In this document: positions 1 to 7,335 of the stretch, in pieces
Position numbering within the stretch: the stretch's first letter is position 1
Layout: each line of letters starts with the position of its first letter
Source: Pseudomonadota bacterium
GTDB taxonomy: Bacteria; Pseudomonadota; Gammaproteobacteria; Steroidobacterales; Steroidobacteraceae
Assembly (NCBI GenBank): GCA_021781775.1
Contig: JAJXWE010000007.1
Coordinates: 1-14,025 of the forward strand
Direction of reading: 5' to 3'
Length of the DNA: 14,025 bases
Notes under the pieces: generated by a model
The model's input: the letters and a program-made list of their open reading frames with translations, nothing else
Databases searched by the model: none
What the model was told of the DNA's origin: nothing
Position numbers and translations under genes: made by a program

Positions 1-221
1 TCACCGGCGCCGATGCCGCAGACGAGCAGTGCGTGCTCGAGGCTCGCCGTGGCCGACGTCTGGGTGCGGACCGGCCGTCCGCCGCAGTAATCGGAGAGCG
101 CCGCCTCGAACGCCTGAACCTTCGGACCGCTGGCGAGCCAGCCGGAGCGCAGCACCTCAGCCACCTCGGCGATGGTCTGCTCGTCGATGCTCGGACGGGT
201 AAAGGGAAGGAAGGGCTGCAT
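1..221 (-). CDS. arnB: ArnB-type (DegT/DnrJ/EryC1/StrS) PLP aminotransferase, N-terminal 73 residues only
   Basis: This is the 5' part of a sugar aminotransferase gene cut by the window edge. The translated start reads MQPFLPFTRPSIDEQTIAEV, followed by EVLRSGWLASGPKVQAFE. This is the classic N-terminus of the DegT/DnrJ/EryC1/StrS family, where LPFxRP, EVLxSGW and GPKxQAxE precede the cofactor domain. In the Arn pathway ArnB converts UDP-4-keto-arabinose to UDP-L-Ara4N in the cytoplasm, using glutamate and PLP. The start lies 3 bases after the stop of the ArnE-like gene, so the two are almost certainly co-transcribed. No strong Shine-Dalgarno is seen, consistent with translational coupling. 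The PLP lysine and the rest of the protein are outside the window. The ArnB assignment rests on context plus the N-terminus; another sugar aminotransferase of the same family is possible. Confidence 0.8.
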   Translation of the reverse strand, partial: MQPFLPFTRPSIDEQTIAEVAEVLRSGWLASGPKVQAFEAALSDYCGGRPVRTQTSATASLEHALLVCGIGAG

Positions 222-224
222 AGG

Positions 225-596
225 CTACGAGCGGAACACCAGGACCACTCCCACGACGATCACCAGGATACCCACCACGCGCTCGAGATTGGGTACCTCA
301 TTGAACAGCCACCAGGCGAGCCCGACCATGAGCACATAGTTGAGCGAAAGCATCGGATAGGCCTGACTCACCGGCGCGCGCGAGAGGCCGACCAGCCAGA
401 CGATCACCGAGAGGCCGTAGCAGGTCAATGCGACCCACAGCCACGGCACAGTGAGCAGCTCGAGCAGACGCTTCGGGACGTCCACCCCGGCGCCGAACAG
501 CGGACCGGTGGCATCCGTCGCGGCCTTCAGTCCCAGCTGCGCCACCAGGTTGAGCAGCACCCCGCCGCAGAGAAATGCGAATACCGACCATTTCAT
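225..596 (-). CDS. arnE: ArnE-type SMR/EamA-fold flippase subunit (undecaprenyl-phosphate-L-Ara4N)
   Basis: A 123-residue, very hydrophobic protein with four predicted membrane helices (about residues 3-22, 42-64, 72-92 and 99-120). It resembles the small multidrug resistance fold of ArnE/ArnF. Recognisable elements are SQAYPMLSLNYVLM in helix 3 and the terminal helix RVVGILVIVVGVVLVFRS. In Enterobacteria ArnE and ArnF form a heterodimer that moves undecaprenyl-phosphate-L-Ara4N across the inner membrane for ArnT. Only one such gene is visible here, between arnT and arnB. The chosen ATG at 594-596 overlaps the arnT stop by 4 bases (ATGA arrangement), typical of coupled translation. An upstream in-frame extension exists but lies within arnT in another frame and looks non-coding. 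Possible alternative: a generic EamA-like transporter. The neighbours make the Arn role more likely. Confidence 0.8.
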   Translation of the reverse strand: MKWSVFAFLCGGVLLNLVAQLGLKAATDATGPLFGAGVDVPKRLLELLTVPWLWVALTCYGLSVIVWLVGLSRAPVSQAYPMLSLNYVLMVGLAWWLFNEVPNLERVVGILVIVVGVVLVFRS

Positions 597-2254
597 AAGC
601 GGCTCACCGCCACCGTGAAGCTGTCGCGACCAATCACGTGACCCGGCAGGCCCTCGCGCTGATAGCGCGCCCAGACCGCCGGCGCAAAGAACGCGATCGC
701 ATCGTGGCTCGCCTGCCATCGGCGCACGAACTGCGCGGGCGTCGCGGTCATCCATCCCGGCTGCAGGCGCTGGCCCATCCCGAGCTCGCCTTGGTAGCCG
801 ACCAGGATCAGTAGCCGGCCCAGATACGGCGGGATGGTCTGGCGGTACTGGCCCACGCTGTAGAGCGTCGTGTCCGGGTGCACATCACGCCGGATGCTCT
901 GAACCAGCTGATAAGCGGAACGCGCGGGCGGGATCACCGCGTACTGGCAGAGCAGCGCCTGCCAAACGAAGGAGAAGGCCAACGCAACGACAAGCGGACG
1001 GGCGATACCGCCCGCGGCCTGCGCCTCGCTCGGCACGGTGCGTTTCGCGCCGAGCACGCACACCACCACCGCTGCGAGCGCGGCGGCCACCGCGGCCCCC
1101 GCCCAGACGAGCGCCGCCAGCGGAATGAACCCGTTGCGGTGCTGGGAATACACCAGCAGTCCCGCAGCGACGAACGTCGCCAGTGCCGTGCCCGCCCATG
1201 CCGAGCGGGTCAGCGCACCCGGCCGGCGCGCCAGGTACACCCCGGTCAGCGCCGCGATCGGCGGGAACACCGGCAGGATGTAGGTGGCGAGCTTCGAGTC
1301 CGAGGTGGAGAAGAAGATCACCGTCAGCAGCGCATAGAGCAGCAGAAATTTCAGCGGTTTGAAGTGCGCCACCGGCCCGCTGTCCTGCCACGCCGCGCGC
1401 GCCGCGCGCGCGAGCGGCACGAGCCAGGCGAACGCGCCGACCACAAGCAACGCGATGAAGTACCACCACGGCTCGACGCGTCGCGCCTCATCGGTGAGGA
1501 AGCGCTGGAAGTGTTCATGGATGAAGAAATACTCCGCGAACGTGTGGTTGCGCAGCGAGACCGCGACGAACCAGGGCGCCCCGATCAGCGCCATCAACGG
1601 GATGCCGAGCCCCAGGTGCAGGCGTCGCCAGGGCCGAACGTCACGCTCGAGAACCGTATAGGCGACGAGTGCCATGCCCGCCAGCACATACACCTCGAGC
1701 CCCTTGGTGAGCAGCGCGAGTGCAGTCATCGCCCAGGACACGAGCATCCAGTTGCGCTCGGCGCCCGAGCCGATTTCGGCGCACTGCGCCCGCGTGAAGG
1801 CGAGCACCATGGCGGTCAGCCAAAAGGTCAGTCCCGCATCAAGCAGGTCCAGGTGCGCGATGATGCCGAAGTACGGACTCAGCGCCAGCAGCGCCACGGC
1901 GGCGATGGCCGAGCGCCGCTCATACAGCCGCGCCAGCCACGCATAGATCAGCGCCAGGCAGCCGAAACCGAGCCCCACCGTCCACAGGCGCGAAGACCAG
2001 TTGCTGAGCCCGACGACCGAGTAGACGGTGGCGGTGGCCCAGTACTGCAGCACCGGCTTCTCGAAGTATTTCAGCCCGTCGAGCCTGGGGGTCACCCAGT
2101 CGTGGCTGACCACCATCTCGCGCGGAATTTCCGCGTAGCGGCCCTCGTCCGGATCGAACATCGGGCGGATCTGCAGCGTCGCGAACCAGACCGCCGCCAG
2201 CAGCACCCACGCCCACCATCTCAACCGCTCGGCGCGCGCCTGCGCTGCGCTCAT
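593..2254 (-). CDS. arnT: ArnT-like GT83 lipid A aminoarabinose transferase
   Basis: A 553-residue polytopic inner-membrane glycosyltransferase of the ArnT/PMT class (GT-C fold). In the Arn pathway it transfers L-Ara4N from undecaprenyl phosphate to lipid A phosphate on the periplasmic face. The first periplasmic loop carries the family signature FDPDEGRYAEIPREM (residues 33-47), with the DE pair at 36-37, and then LKYFEKP (61-67). The E65-K66 pair in YFEKP corresponds to the metal- and phosphate-contacting pair of characterised ArnT. About a dozen hydrophobic helices follow, then a C-terminal soluble part of about 120 residues. Length agrees with the family (about 550). The gene follows the decarboxylase gene by 33 bases and overlaps arnE by 4, so it sits inside one transcript. 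A GGGG stretch precedes the ATG by about 7 bases. The exact sugar donor is inferred from the neighbours. Confidence 0.88.
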   Translation of the reverse strand: MSAAQARAERLRWWAWVLLAAVWFATLQIRPMFDPDEGRYAEIPREMVVSHDWVTPRLDGLKYFEKPVLQYWATATVYSVVGLSNWSSRLWTVGLGFGCLALIYAWLARLYERRSAIAAVALLALSPYFGIIAHLDLLDAGLTFWLTAMVLAFTRAQCAEIGSGAERNWMLVSWAMTALALLTKGLEVYVLAGMALVAYTVLERDVRPWRRLHLGLGIPLMALIGAPWFVAVSLRNHTFAEYFFIHEHFQRFLTDEARRVEPWWYFIALLVVGAFAWLVPLARAARAAWQDSGPVAHFKPLKFLLLYALLTVIFFSTSDSKLATYILPVFPPIAALTGVYLARRPGALTRSAWAGTALATFVAAGLLVYSQHRNGFIPLAALVWAGAAVAAALAAVVVCVLGAKRTVPSEAQAAGGIARPLVVALAFSFVWQALLCQYAVIPPARSAYQLVQSIRRDVHPDTTLYSVGQYRQTIPPYLGRLLILVGYQGELGMGQRLQPGWMTATPAQFVRRWQASHDAIAFFAPAVWARYQREGLPGHVIGRDSFTVAVSRL

Positions 2255-2275
2255 GGTCGTACCCCGTTTGAGCCG

Positions 2276-2287
2276 CCGGCGCGCCGG
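2276..2287. repeat. Perfect 12-bp GC palindrome between decarboxylase gene and arnT
   Basis: CCGGCGCGCCGG is self-complementary and lies directly after the stop codon of the decarboxylase gene, within the 33-base gap before arnT. As RNA it has no loop, so it is a poor terminator. It could be a minor pausing or processing element, or simply chance in GC-rich DNA. Confidence 0.3.
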
Positions 2288-3346
2288 TCAGAGCCCGGAC
2301 GCCGAGGCGCTCAGGGCGTTGAAGCTGCCGAGCCGGACGTAGAAGTCGATGGTCTTGCGGATCGCCGTGTCCAGATCGGTGCTCGGGCGCCAGCCGAGAT
2401 CGCGCCTGGCCGACTCGATCGCCGGCACCCGCACCTGGATGTCCTGGTAATACTTGCCGTAGTACTCCCCGGCAGACACCTCGACAATCTCGGTGCCCTT
2501 GGCCGCATCGCGCAGCTGCGGGAACTCCTGCGCGATGCGGATGGTGCGATCAGCGAGCTCGCGGATCGACACGCAGTTGTCCGGGTTGCCGATATTGAAG
2601 ATGCGCCGCGTCGCCCGTCCGTTCTGGTTCTCCAGGATCGTCAGCAGGCACTCGACGGCGTCATCGATGAACGTGAAGGAGCGCTTCTGGCGCCCTCCGT
2701 CGACCAGCTTGATCGGGCGGCGGTACAGCACGTTGGAGAGAAACTGCGTGAACACGCGCGAGCTGCCCTCTTTTGGCTCCTCGATGTTATCGAGGTTCGG
2801 ACCGATGAAGTTGAACGGGCGGAACAAGGTGTAATCGAGGCTGTCGCGCACGCCATAGGCGTAGATCACCCGGTCGAGGAGCTGCTTGGAGGCGGCATAG
2901 ATCCAGCGCTGCTTGTTGATCGGGCCGTACACCAGGGGGCTGGTCTCCTCATCGAGCACCGCATCCGGAGACATGCCGTAGAGCTCGGAGGTCGAGGGAA
3001 ACACCAGGCGCTTGCCGTACTTGACGCAGTGGCGAACGATGGCGATGTTCGCCTCGAAATCGAGCTCGAAGACCTTCAGAGGATGGGTCACGTACTGTGC
3101 CGGATTGGCAATCGCCACCAGCGGCACAACCACGTCGCACTTCTTGACGTGATACTCGACCCACTCCTTATTGATGGTGATGTCACCCTCGACGAAGTGG
3201 AATCGATCGTCCTTGGGCAGGTCTCCGAGTTTGTTGTCCGACAGGTCGATTCCGTACACCTCCCAGTCGCGCGAGCGCAGAATCGCGCCCGTGAGCGCGC
3301 TGCCGATGAACCCGTTCGCCCCGAGAATCATGATCTTCAGTGCCAT
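2288..3346 (-). CDS. arnA: Stand-alone ArnA-type UDP-glucuronate C4''-dehydrogenase/decarboxylase
   Basis: A 352-residue short-chain dehydrogenase that corresponds only to the C-terminal half of the bifunctional ArnA. It oxidises and decarboxylates UDP-glucuronate to UDP-4-keto-arabinose using NAD+. The nucleotide-binding motif GANGFIG is at residues 9-15. Catalytic residues known for E. coli ArnA align with a constant offset of 313: S120 and E121 in PSTSELYG (S433/E434), Y150 and K154 in YAASK (Y463/K467), N179 in FRPFNF (N492), and R306 in YQDIQVRVP (R619). All are present, so the enzyme should be active. The N-terminal formyltransferase domain of ArnA is absent. The ATG at 3344-3346 is preceded by AAGGG with a 5-base spacer. 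It begins the tight run to arnT, arnE and arnB. Use of the symbol arnA applies to the decarboxylase domain only. Confidence 0.88.
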   Translation of the reverse strand: MALKIMILGANGFIGSALTGAILRSRDWEVYGIDLSDNKLGDLPKDDRFHFVEGDITINKEWVEYHVKKCDVVVPLVAIANPAQYVTHPLKVFELDFEANIAIVRHCVKYGKRLVFPSTSELYGMSPDAVLDEETSPLVYGPINKQRWIYAASKQLLDRVIYAYGVRDSLDYTLFRPFNFIGPNLDNIEEPKEGSSRVFTQFLSNVLYRRPIKLVDGGRQKRSFTFIDDAVECLLTILENQNGRATRRIFNIGNPDNCVSIRELADRTIRIAQEFPQLRDAAKGTEIVEVSAGEYYGKYYQDIQVRVPAIESARRDLGWRPSTDLDTAIRKTIDFYVRLGSFNALSASASGL

Positions 3347-3391
3347 GGAAGCCCTTCGTGCCCGGTCCGCATCCGGCGCGTAAAAAGAGGA

Positions 3392-3397
3392 ATTTTA
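3392..3397 (-). promoter_or_regulatory. Candidate -10 element for the arn cluster
   Basis: On the minus strand TAAAAT, a 5 of 6 match to TATAAT, lies about 45 bases upstream of the decarboxylase start in the otherwise GC-rich 144-base gap. No convincing -35 hexamer is seen 16-18 bases upstream, so it would need an activator or be a chance AT patch. Its value is that it is the only AT-rich stretch between the beta-barrel gene and the arn cluster. Confidence 0.25.
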
Positions 3398-3433
3398 GCA
3401 GCTTCGCGTGCCGACCGGCTCGTCATCGCCGCA

Positions 3434-3467
3434 CCGGCACGCCCCGGGGAACCGGGGGGCGTGCCGG
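3434..3467 (-). terminator. Strong GC hairpin after the beta-barrel gene
   Basis: A perfect 12-bp stem (3434-3445 pairs with 3456-3467) encloses a 10-base region that can add two further G-C pairs. It begins 24 bases after the stop of the beta-barrel gene. No U-tract follows directly; the nearest T-run on the minus strand is near 3381-3385. It could be an atypical terminator, a 3'-end stabiliser, or an attenuator separating murJ/OMP transcription from the arn cluster. Confidence 0.45.
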
Positions 3468-3490
3468 CCTGGGCGCCGCCCCGCGACGGT

Positions 3491-4171
3491 TCAGAAGCGC
3501 AATCCCACGGTGATCGGAACGAACTCGATCGGCTGGCTCGTTTCCAGGCGCTGGTAGCGCGCCTCGACGAAGAAGGTCTGTCCGCTGCGCAGCAGGAAAT
3601 CCAAGCCGACGCCGGCGTTCCAGGAGAAGCGCGTCGTGTCGCCGCTCGCCACCACCACGTCCCCGGGCACCAGCCCGAAGCTGCAGTAGCCGAACCAGGG
3701 GTCGCACAGATAGGTGCCGAACGCCACGGTCTGCGTCAGAGCGACGTGCAGGTGGTCCACGCCGACGCCCGCGAGCGCGAAGGCGCTCACCGTGGGCGTC
3801 AAATGCACCTTGTACTGCCCGTCGACGTTCAGTCCGTAAACCTCGCCGTAGCCGTAGTCGATCTGCGTCTGGTCGAGCTGCTCGTTGATCGCGATGAGAT
3901 TGCGGGTCGCGCTGAAATGGCTGTACTCGAGGTCCGCGCGCAACCCGAAGGGTTCATCCGCCCACGGCCGCCAGGTCAAGCCGCCGCCAAAGGTATAACC
4001 GCCCTGGAAGTACTCCGAAGTCGAGCCCACCGTCGGGCTGTAGCCGACCTGCAGGTGCCAGTGCACGGGCTGGCGCGGTGCGAAGGTCTGATCCGTGTAG
4101 CCCTGAGCGAGTGCGTGCCCCGACAGTCCGAGCAGTACCAGGGCGCCAAAGAGGTGAAGATAACGCTTCAT
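3491..4171 (-). CDS. Outer-membrane beta-barrel protein (OMP_b-brl-like), unknown role
   Basis: A 226-residue exported protein. The first 22 residues form a signal peptide (MKRYLHLFGALVLL, then SGHALA before QG). The mature part has alternating hydrophobic and polar stretches with many aromatic residues and ends in VGLRF. A terminal phenylalanine is the usual recognition signal for outer-membrane barrel assembly, and the pattern fits a small eight-stranded barrel of the opacity/OmpA-like type. One region (about residues 153-170) has two cysteines, in YLCDPWFGYCSF, that could form a loop disulfide. A good Shine-Dalgarno (AAGGAGA, about 8 bases before the ATG) supports the start. It lies 57 bases after murJ and before the arn cluster. 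The function is not recognised; a structural or lipid A-linked barrel role is only suggested by the neighbours. Confidence 0.75.
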   Translation of the reverse strand: MKRYLHLFGALVLLGLSGHALAQGYTDQTFAPRQPVHWHLQVGYSPTVGSTSEYFQGGYTFGGGLTWRPWADEPFGLRADLEYSHFSATRNLIAINEQLDQTQIDYGYGEVYGLNVDGQYKVHLTPTVSAFALAGVGVDHLHVALTQTVAFGTYLCDPWFGYCSFGLVPGDVVVASGDTTRFSWNAGVGLDFLLRSGQTFFVEARYQRLETSQPIEFVPITVGLRF

Positions 4172-4228
4172 GTCATCGTCTCCTTCGGCGCCGCCGCAGG
4201 CGCCCTGTCGTACTGCGACCTGCGGCCA

Positions 4229-5848
4229 CTATGCCGCGCGCAGCTTGCGTCTGAGAACCTGAGCGATGTCACGCATCTCACCGATGCCGAGCAGCAACGC
4301 ACACCCGAAGAACGCGCCAGCCCCCGTCACGATGACCAGCGAGAGCGCGCCGAGTTTCGGCCAGAAGCGCTGCTGCGCCCAGCCGGCCATCAGCCAGTGC
4401 TGTCCGCTCCAGCACACCGCCGCGAGCACGGCGCAGGCAAGCGTCAGGCGCACCAGCATCGCGCCGAGCGCGCGCGACTCGAGCCGCCCGAGATGGCGAC
4501 GCATCAGCGCGTAGAGGATGAGGAAATTGGTGGTCGCGACGCAGGCGGTGGAAAACGCGAGCCCGCGGTGCCCCCAGCGCAGGTGCACCGTGAAGATCCA
4601 GTTCAGCAGCAGATTCAGGCCGACCGCGACAAAGGTGACGACCATGGGAGTCTTGCGCCGGTCGATGGCATAAAAGGCGTTGACCAGAATCTTCAGCGCC
4701 GCATAGCCACACAGGCCGAGTGCGTAGAAGCGCAATCCCGCGGCGGTCTCGGCCACATCGTAGGCGGTGAAGCGGCCATGCTGAAAGAGCACCGAGACGA
4801 TCGGGTTGGCAAGCAGGATCAGGCCGATGCTCGAGGGAATTGTCAGCAGCAGCGCCAGACGCATGCCGCGGGCGAGCTCGCGGCGGAAGGAGAGCAGGTC
4901 CCCTGCGGCCACCAGGCGCGCCAGCAGCGGCAGGCTCACCGTGCCGAGCGTGACGCCGAAGATCCCGAGCGGCAGGTAGATCAGGCGAAAGGCGATCTGC
5001 AACCAAATCACCCGGCCGTTGCCCAGTTCGGAGGCGAACGCGCCATTGACCAGCACGTTGATCTGGGTCGAGCTGGCCGCAATCACCGAGGGCCCCATCA
5101 GCTGCAAAATGGTCCTGACGCCCTTGTCGCGCCAGTGGAAGTCGGGCCGGAAACGGTGGCCGAGCCGGCGCAGCGACGGCAGCTGCACGCCGAGCTGCAG
5201 CGCCCCGCCGACCAGCGTGCCGATAGCCAGTCCGATCGCCGCGCGCGGACCGAAGTGCGGATCGATCCACCAGCCCACCCCAGCCCCGGCGATGATCGAG
5301 CCGAGGTTGAAGAAGCTCGAGGCCATGGCCGGCATGCCGAACACGTTGCGCGCATTGAGCATCCCCATGACCAGCGCCGCGAGCGACACCATCACGATGA
5401 ACGGAAACATGATGCGCGTCAGTTCGACCGTGAGAACGGCCTTGCTGCCGTGGAATCCCCAGCCCACAACATGCACGATCCACGGCGCGCACACGATGCC
5501 GAGGATGATGAGCACACTCAGCACGACCGTCGCGAGCGTCACCACCTTGTTGGCGAGCGCCCATGCGGCCTCCTCCCCTTCGCGCACGATGGTTTTACTG
5601 AAGGTGGTGACGAACGCCACGGACAGCGCTCCCTCGGCGAACAGGTCGCGCAGCAGGTTCGGGATGCGGAACGCGATGGCGAAAGCGTCCATCACGGCGC
5701 CGCCGCCGAACAGCGCGAGGAACACCTGATCGCGGATCAGGCCGAGCACCCGGCTGCACAGCACGGCGACCGCCACAACGCTCGCGGCCCGCGTGTTGAG
5801 CTTCTCCCCCCGGGGACTCGTCGTCGCGGCGCGTTCCGTGGAGCTCAT
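4229..5848 (-). CDS. murJ: Lipid II flippase MurJ (MviN)
   Basis: A 539-residue polytopic membrane protein of the MOP superfamily that moves lipid II across the inner membrane for peptidoglycan synthesis. The N-terminal signature CSRVLGLIRDQVFLALFGGG (from about residue 32) carries the conserved arginines at 33 and 39. MDAFAIAFRIPNLLRDLFAE and GALSVAFVTTF follow, which are diagnostic of MurJ. About 14 helices are visible and the length matches the family. The frame is open for a further 82 codons upstream of the chosen ATG (5846-5848). That extension is Arg/Ser/Gly-rich and unlike MurJ, so the internal ATG giving MSSTERAATT is preferred. No clear Shine-Dalgarno precedes it, and a GTG near 5910 is a weaker alternative. 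Next downstream is the beta-barrel gene, 57 bases away. Confidence 0.95.
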   Translation of the reverse strand: MSSTERAATTSPRGEKLNTRAASVVAVAVLCSRVLGLIRDQVFLALFGGGAVMDAFAIAFRIPNLLRDLFAEGALSVAFVTTFSKTIVREGEEAAWALANKVVTLATVVLSVLIILGIVCAPWIVHVVGWGFHGSKAVLTVELTRIMFPFIVMVSLAALVMGMLNARNVFGMPAMASSFFNLGSIIAGAGVGWWIDPHFGPRAAIGLAIGTLVGGALQLGVQLPSLRRLGHRFRPDFHWRDKGVRTILQLMGPSVIAASSTQINVLVNGAFASELGNGRVIWLQIAFRLIYLPLGIFGVTLGTVSLPLLARLVAAGDLLSFRRELARGMRLALLLTIPSSIGLILLANPIVSVLFQHGRFTAYDVAETAAGLRFYALGLCGYAALKILVNAFYAIDRRKTPMVVTFVAVGLNLLLNWIFTVHLRWGHRGLAFSTACVATTNFLILYALMRRHLGRLESRALGAMLVRLTLACAVLAAVCWSGQHWLMAGWAQQRFWPKLGALSLVIVTGAGAFFGCALLLGIGEMRDIAQVLRRKLRAA

Positions 5849-5965
5849 CGGGACGCTCAGCGAGCCACGGCCGCGCGTGACGGGACCGCCACCGACTCGA
5901 GTCGATACCACTCGCCCCGCAGGAATCGCACTGCCACCGCGCCGCTCACTTGCACTGTCTGATCC

Positions 5966-6006
5966 GCTTGTCGCACGCGCCGCTGGGCGGCGCCGAGCGG
6001 ACAAGC
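5966..6006 (-). terminator. Two-part inverted repeat upstream of murJ
   Basis: An outer repeat GCTTGTC (5966-5972) pairs with GACAAGC (6000-6006). An inner perfect 7-bp stem GCGCCGC/GCGGCGC (5977-5983 and 5987-5993) closes a 3-base loop, and a few more pairs lie between them. It sits about 45 bases after the stop of the small cysteine protein and about 120 bases before murJ, within a 202-base gap that holds no other gene. No T-run follows on either strand, so an intrinsic terminator is uncertain. A leader-RNA structure for murJ is the alternative. Confidence 0.35.
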
Positions 6007-6050
6007 ATAGCGAGCGGCGCGCCGACGCGCGAGGTGATCCCGGCGCGCTC

Positions 6051-6299
6051 TCAGACCTGTCGCTCGGCGATCTCGACCCAGATCCCGCGCTCACACTTCA
6101 AGCGCACGCCACCGCTCGCCACCTCGGCACCGTCGGCGAAGCGCTCGTCATTGAAGTAGCAGCAATCAACCTCATCGCCGACCTGCTCGCGCAGCAGCTC
6201 GTACGACTGCTCTGGATCGCTCTGCCAGGGAGAGTTGCGCCGCTCCGGATCGGCCGCGCCGACCTGCTGCAGCGCGCCCACTTCGGCCTCTCGTTTCAT
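6051..6299 (-). CDS. Small cysteine-containing protein, DUF1496-like C-terminus
   Basis: An 82-residue protein with no signal peptide or membrane helix. The C-terminal half has CCYFNDERFADGAEV followed by a glycine turn and LKCERGIWVE. This Cys-Tyr-x-[ND]-x-x-[FY]-x-x-GA ... C-x-x-G-x-W pattern resembles the small DUF1496 domain, a recollection I could not test. Cysteines are at 46, 47 and 69. The N-terminal 40 residues are charged (EREAE, QSDPEQSYELL) and not recognised. The ATG at 6297-6299 has GGGGGTGAG just upstream and lies 34 bases after the oxidoreductase stop, so co-transcription with that gene is likely. Being short it could be spurious, but the patterned cysteine motif and the fit in a minus-strand run favour a real gene. 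Function unknown. Confidence 0.6.
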   Translation of the reverse strand: MKREAEVGALQQVGAADPERRNSPWQSDPEQSYELLREQVGDEVDCCYFNDERFADGAEVASGGVRLKCERGIWVEIAERQV

Positions 6300-6333
6300 C
6301 GCTCACCCCCGTGTGCGCCCCGGCGCACCTCGG

Positions 6334-7335
6334 TCACAAATCCCCACCGAGTCGCACGACATAGCGGCCGCGTGCCTGCCCCGCGATCAGCTCGCGGGCC
6401 GCCTGCGGCACCTGCTCCAGGCCGATCACCGCGCGCACAATGCGCTGCTCGATGCACTGCGGCCGCCAGGGTCCGGCCAGCTGCTGCCACAGTGCCACGC
6501 GCCAGGGTCGTGGCACCTGAACGGAGTGGATTCCGAGCAGACTCACCCCGCGCAGGATCAGCGGCATGACCGTGGTGTTCAGCGCGGCGGACTGCGCAAG
6601 GCCGATGCAGGCGATGTTGCCCCACGGTCTGACCGTCCGCGTCAGATAGGTCAGCACCTCGCCGCCGAGATTGTCGACCGCCCCGCCCCAGAGGGCCTTC
6701 TCCAACGGCTTGGCACCCAGGTCCAACTGGCCACGATCGATCACCTCGTCGGCGCCGAGCTCGCGCAGCTGCAGGGCCGCCTCCGGCTTCCCGGTGAGCG
6801 CGGCAGTTTGAAATCCGGCCTGATGCAGCAGGATCAGGGCGATGCTGCCCACCCCGCCGGAGGCTCCCGTCACCACAATCGGTCCGAGTGCGGGCGCCTG
6901 GTGGTTCTCCAGCATGCGCCGCAACGCCAGCGCCGCGGTAAATCCGGCCGTGCCGAGCGCCATGGCCTCGAACAGGCTCAACTCCTGCGGCAGCGGCACC
7001 AGCGCATCGGCCGGCACCCGGGCGTACTCGGCAAGTCCGCCGTCGAGCCATTCCCCGAGTCCCGCCCCCGTGGCGAGCACCCGCTCGCCCGGCCGGAAGG
7101 CCGGATCCCCGCTGGCCTCGACCACGCCGGACAGATCGATGCCGGCGACCCGGGGGAAGCTGCGCATGATTGCGCCGCGACCGGTGATCGCGAGCGCATC
7201 CTTGTAATTGAGCCCGGAGTACGCGACCCGGATCTGCACCTCGCCGGGCCCGGGCGGTTCGAGCGTGATCGATTCCAGCGATGCGCTCGCGCCGAGCGGA
7301 CCCTGGTGAATACGTAAGGCTTTGAATGTCGTCAT
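6334..7335 (-). CDS. acuI: YhdH/AcuI-family NADPH-dependent quinone/acryloyl-CoA oxidoreductase
   Basis: A 333-residue zinc-independent medium-chain dehydrogenase. It has the GroES-like N-domain with SGLNYKDALA (residues 40-49) and the Rossmann motif TGASGGVGS (156-164). GRYVVRL near the C-terminus is typical of the YhdH/YhfP/AcuI subgroup. Characterised members reduce acryloyl-CoA to propionyl-CoA with NADPH and thereby remove a toxic electrophile; some act on quinones. Length agrees with the family (about 325-330). The ATG at 7333-7335 gives the conserved start MTTFKALRIH. The frame stays open 61 codons further upstream, but that extension crosses the intergenic region and is not family-like. 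It is divergent from the thiolase and is followed by the small cysteine protein. The subgroup is well supported, but the actual substrate is not determined by the sequence. Confidence 0.87.
   Translation of the reverse strand: MTTFKALRIHQGPLGASASLESITLEPPGPGEVQIRVAYSGLNYKDALAITGRGAIMRSFPRVAGIDLSGVVEASGDPAFRPGERVLATGAGLGEWLDGGLAEYARVPADALVPLPQELSLFEAMALGTAGFTAALALRRMLENHQAPALGPIVVTGASGGVGSIALILLHQAGFQTAALTGKPEAALQLRELGADEVIDRGQLDLGAKPLEKALWGGAVDNLGGEVLTYLTRTVRPWGNIACIGLAQSAALNTTVMPLILRGVSLLGIHSVQVPRPWRVALWQQLAGPWRPQCIEQRIVRAVIGLEQVPQAARELIAGQARGRYVVRLGGDL

Noticed and set aside
878..5962. A 1694-codon open frame on the plus strand spanning four minus-strand genes.
   Set aside because: arnT, the decarboxylase gene, the barrel gene and murJ all use the same reading phase. 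The plus frame is their exact antisense register, where stops appear only opposite TTA, CTA and TCA codons, which are rare in high-GC genes. The product is Arg/His/Gln/Asp-rich with no domain, while the minus-strand proteins have clear family motifs and catalytic residues.
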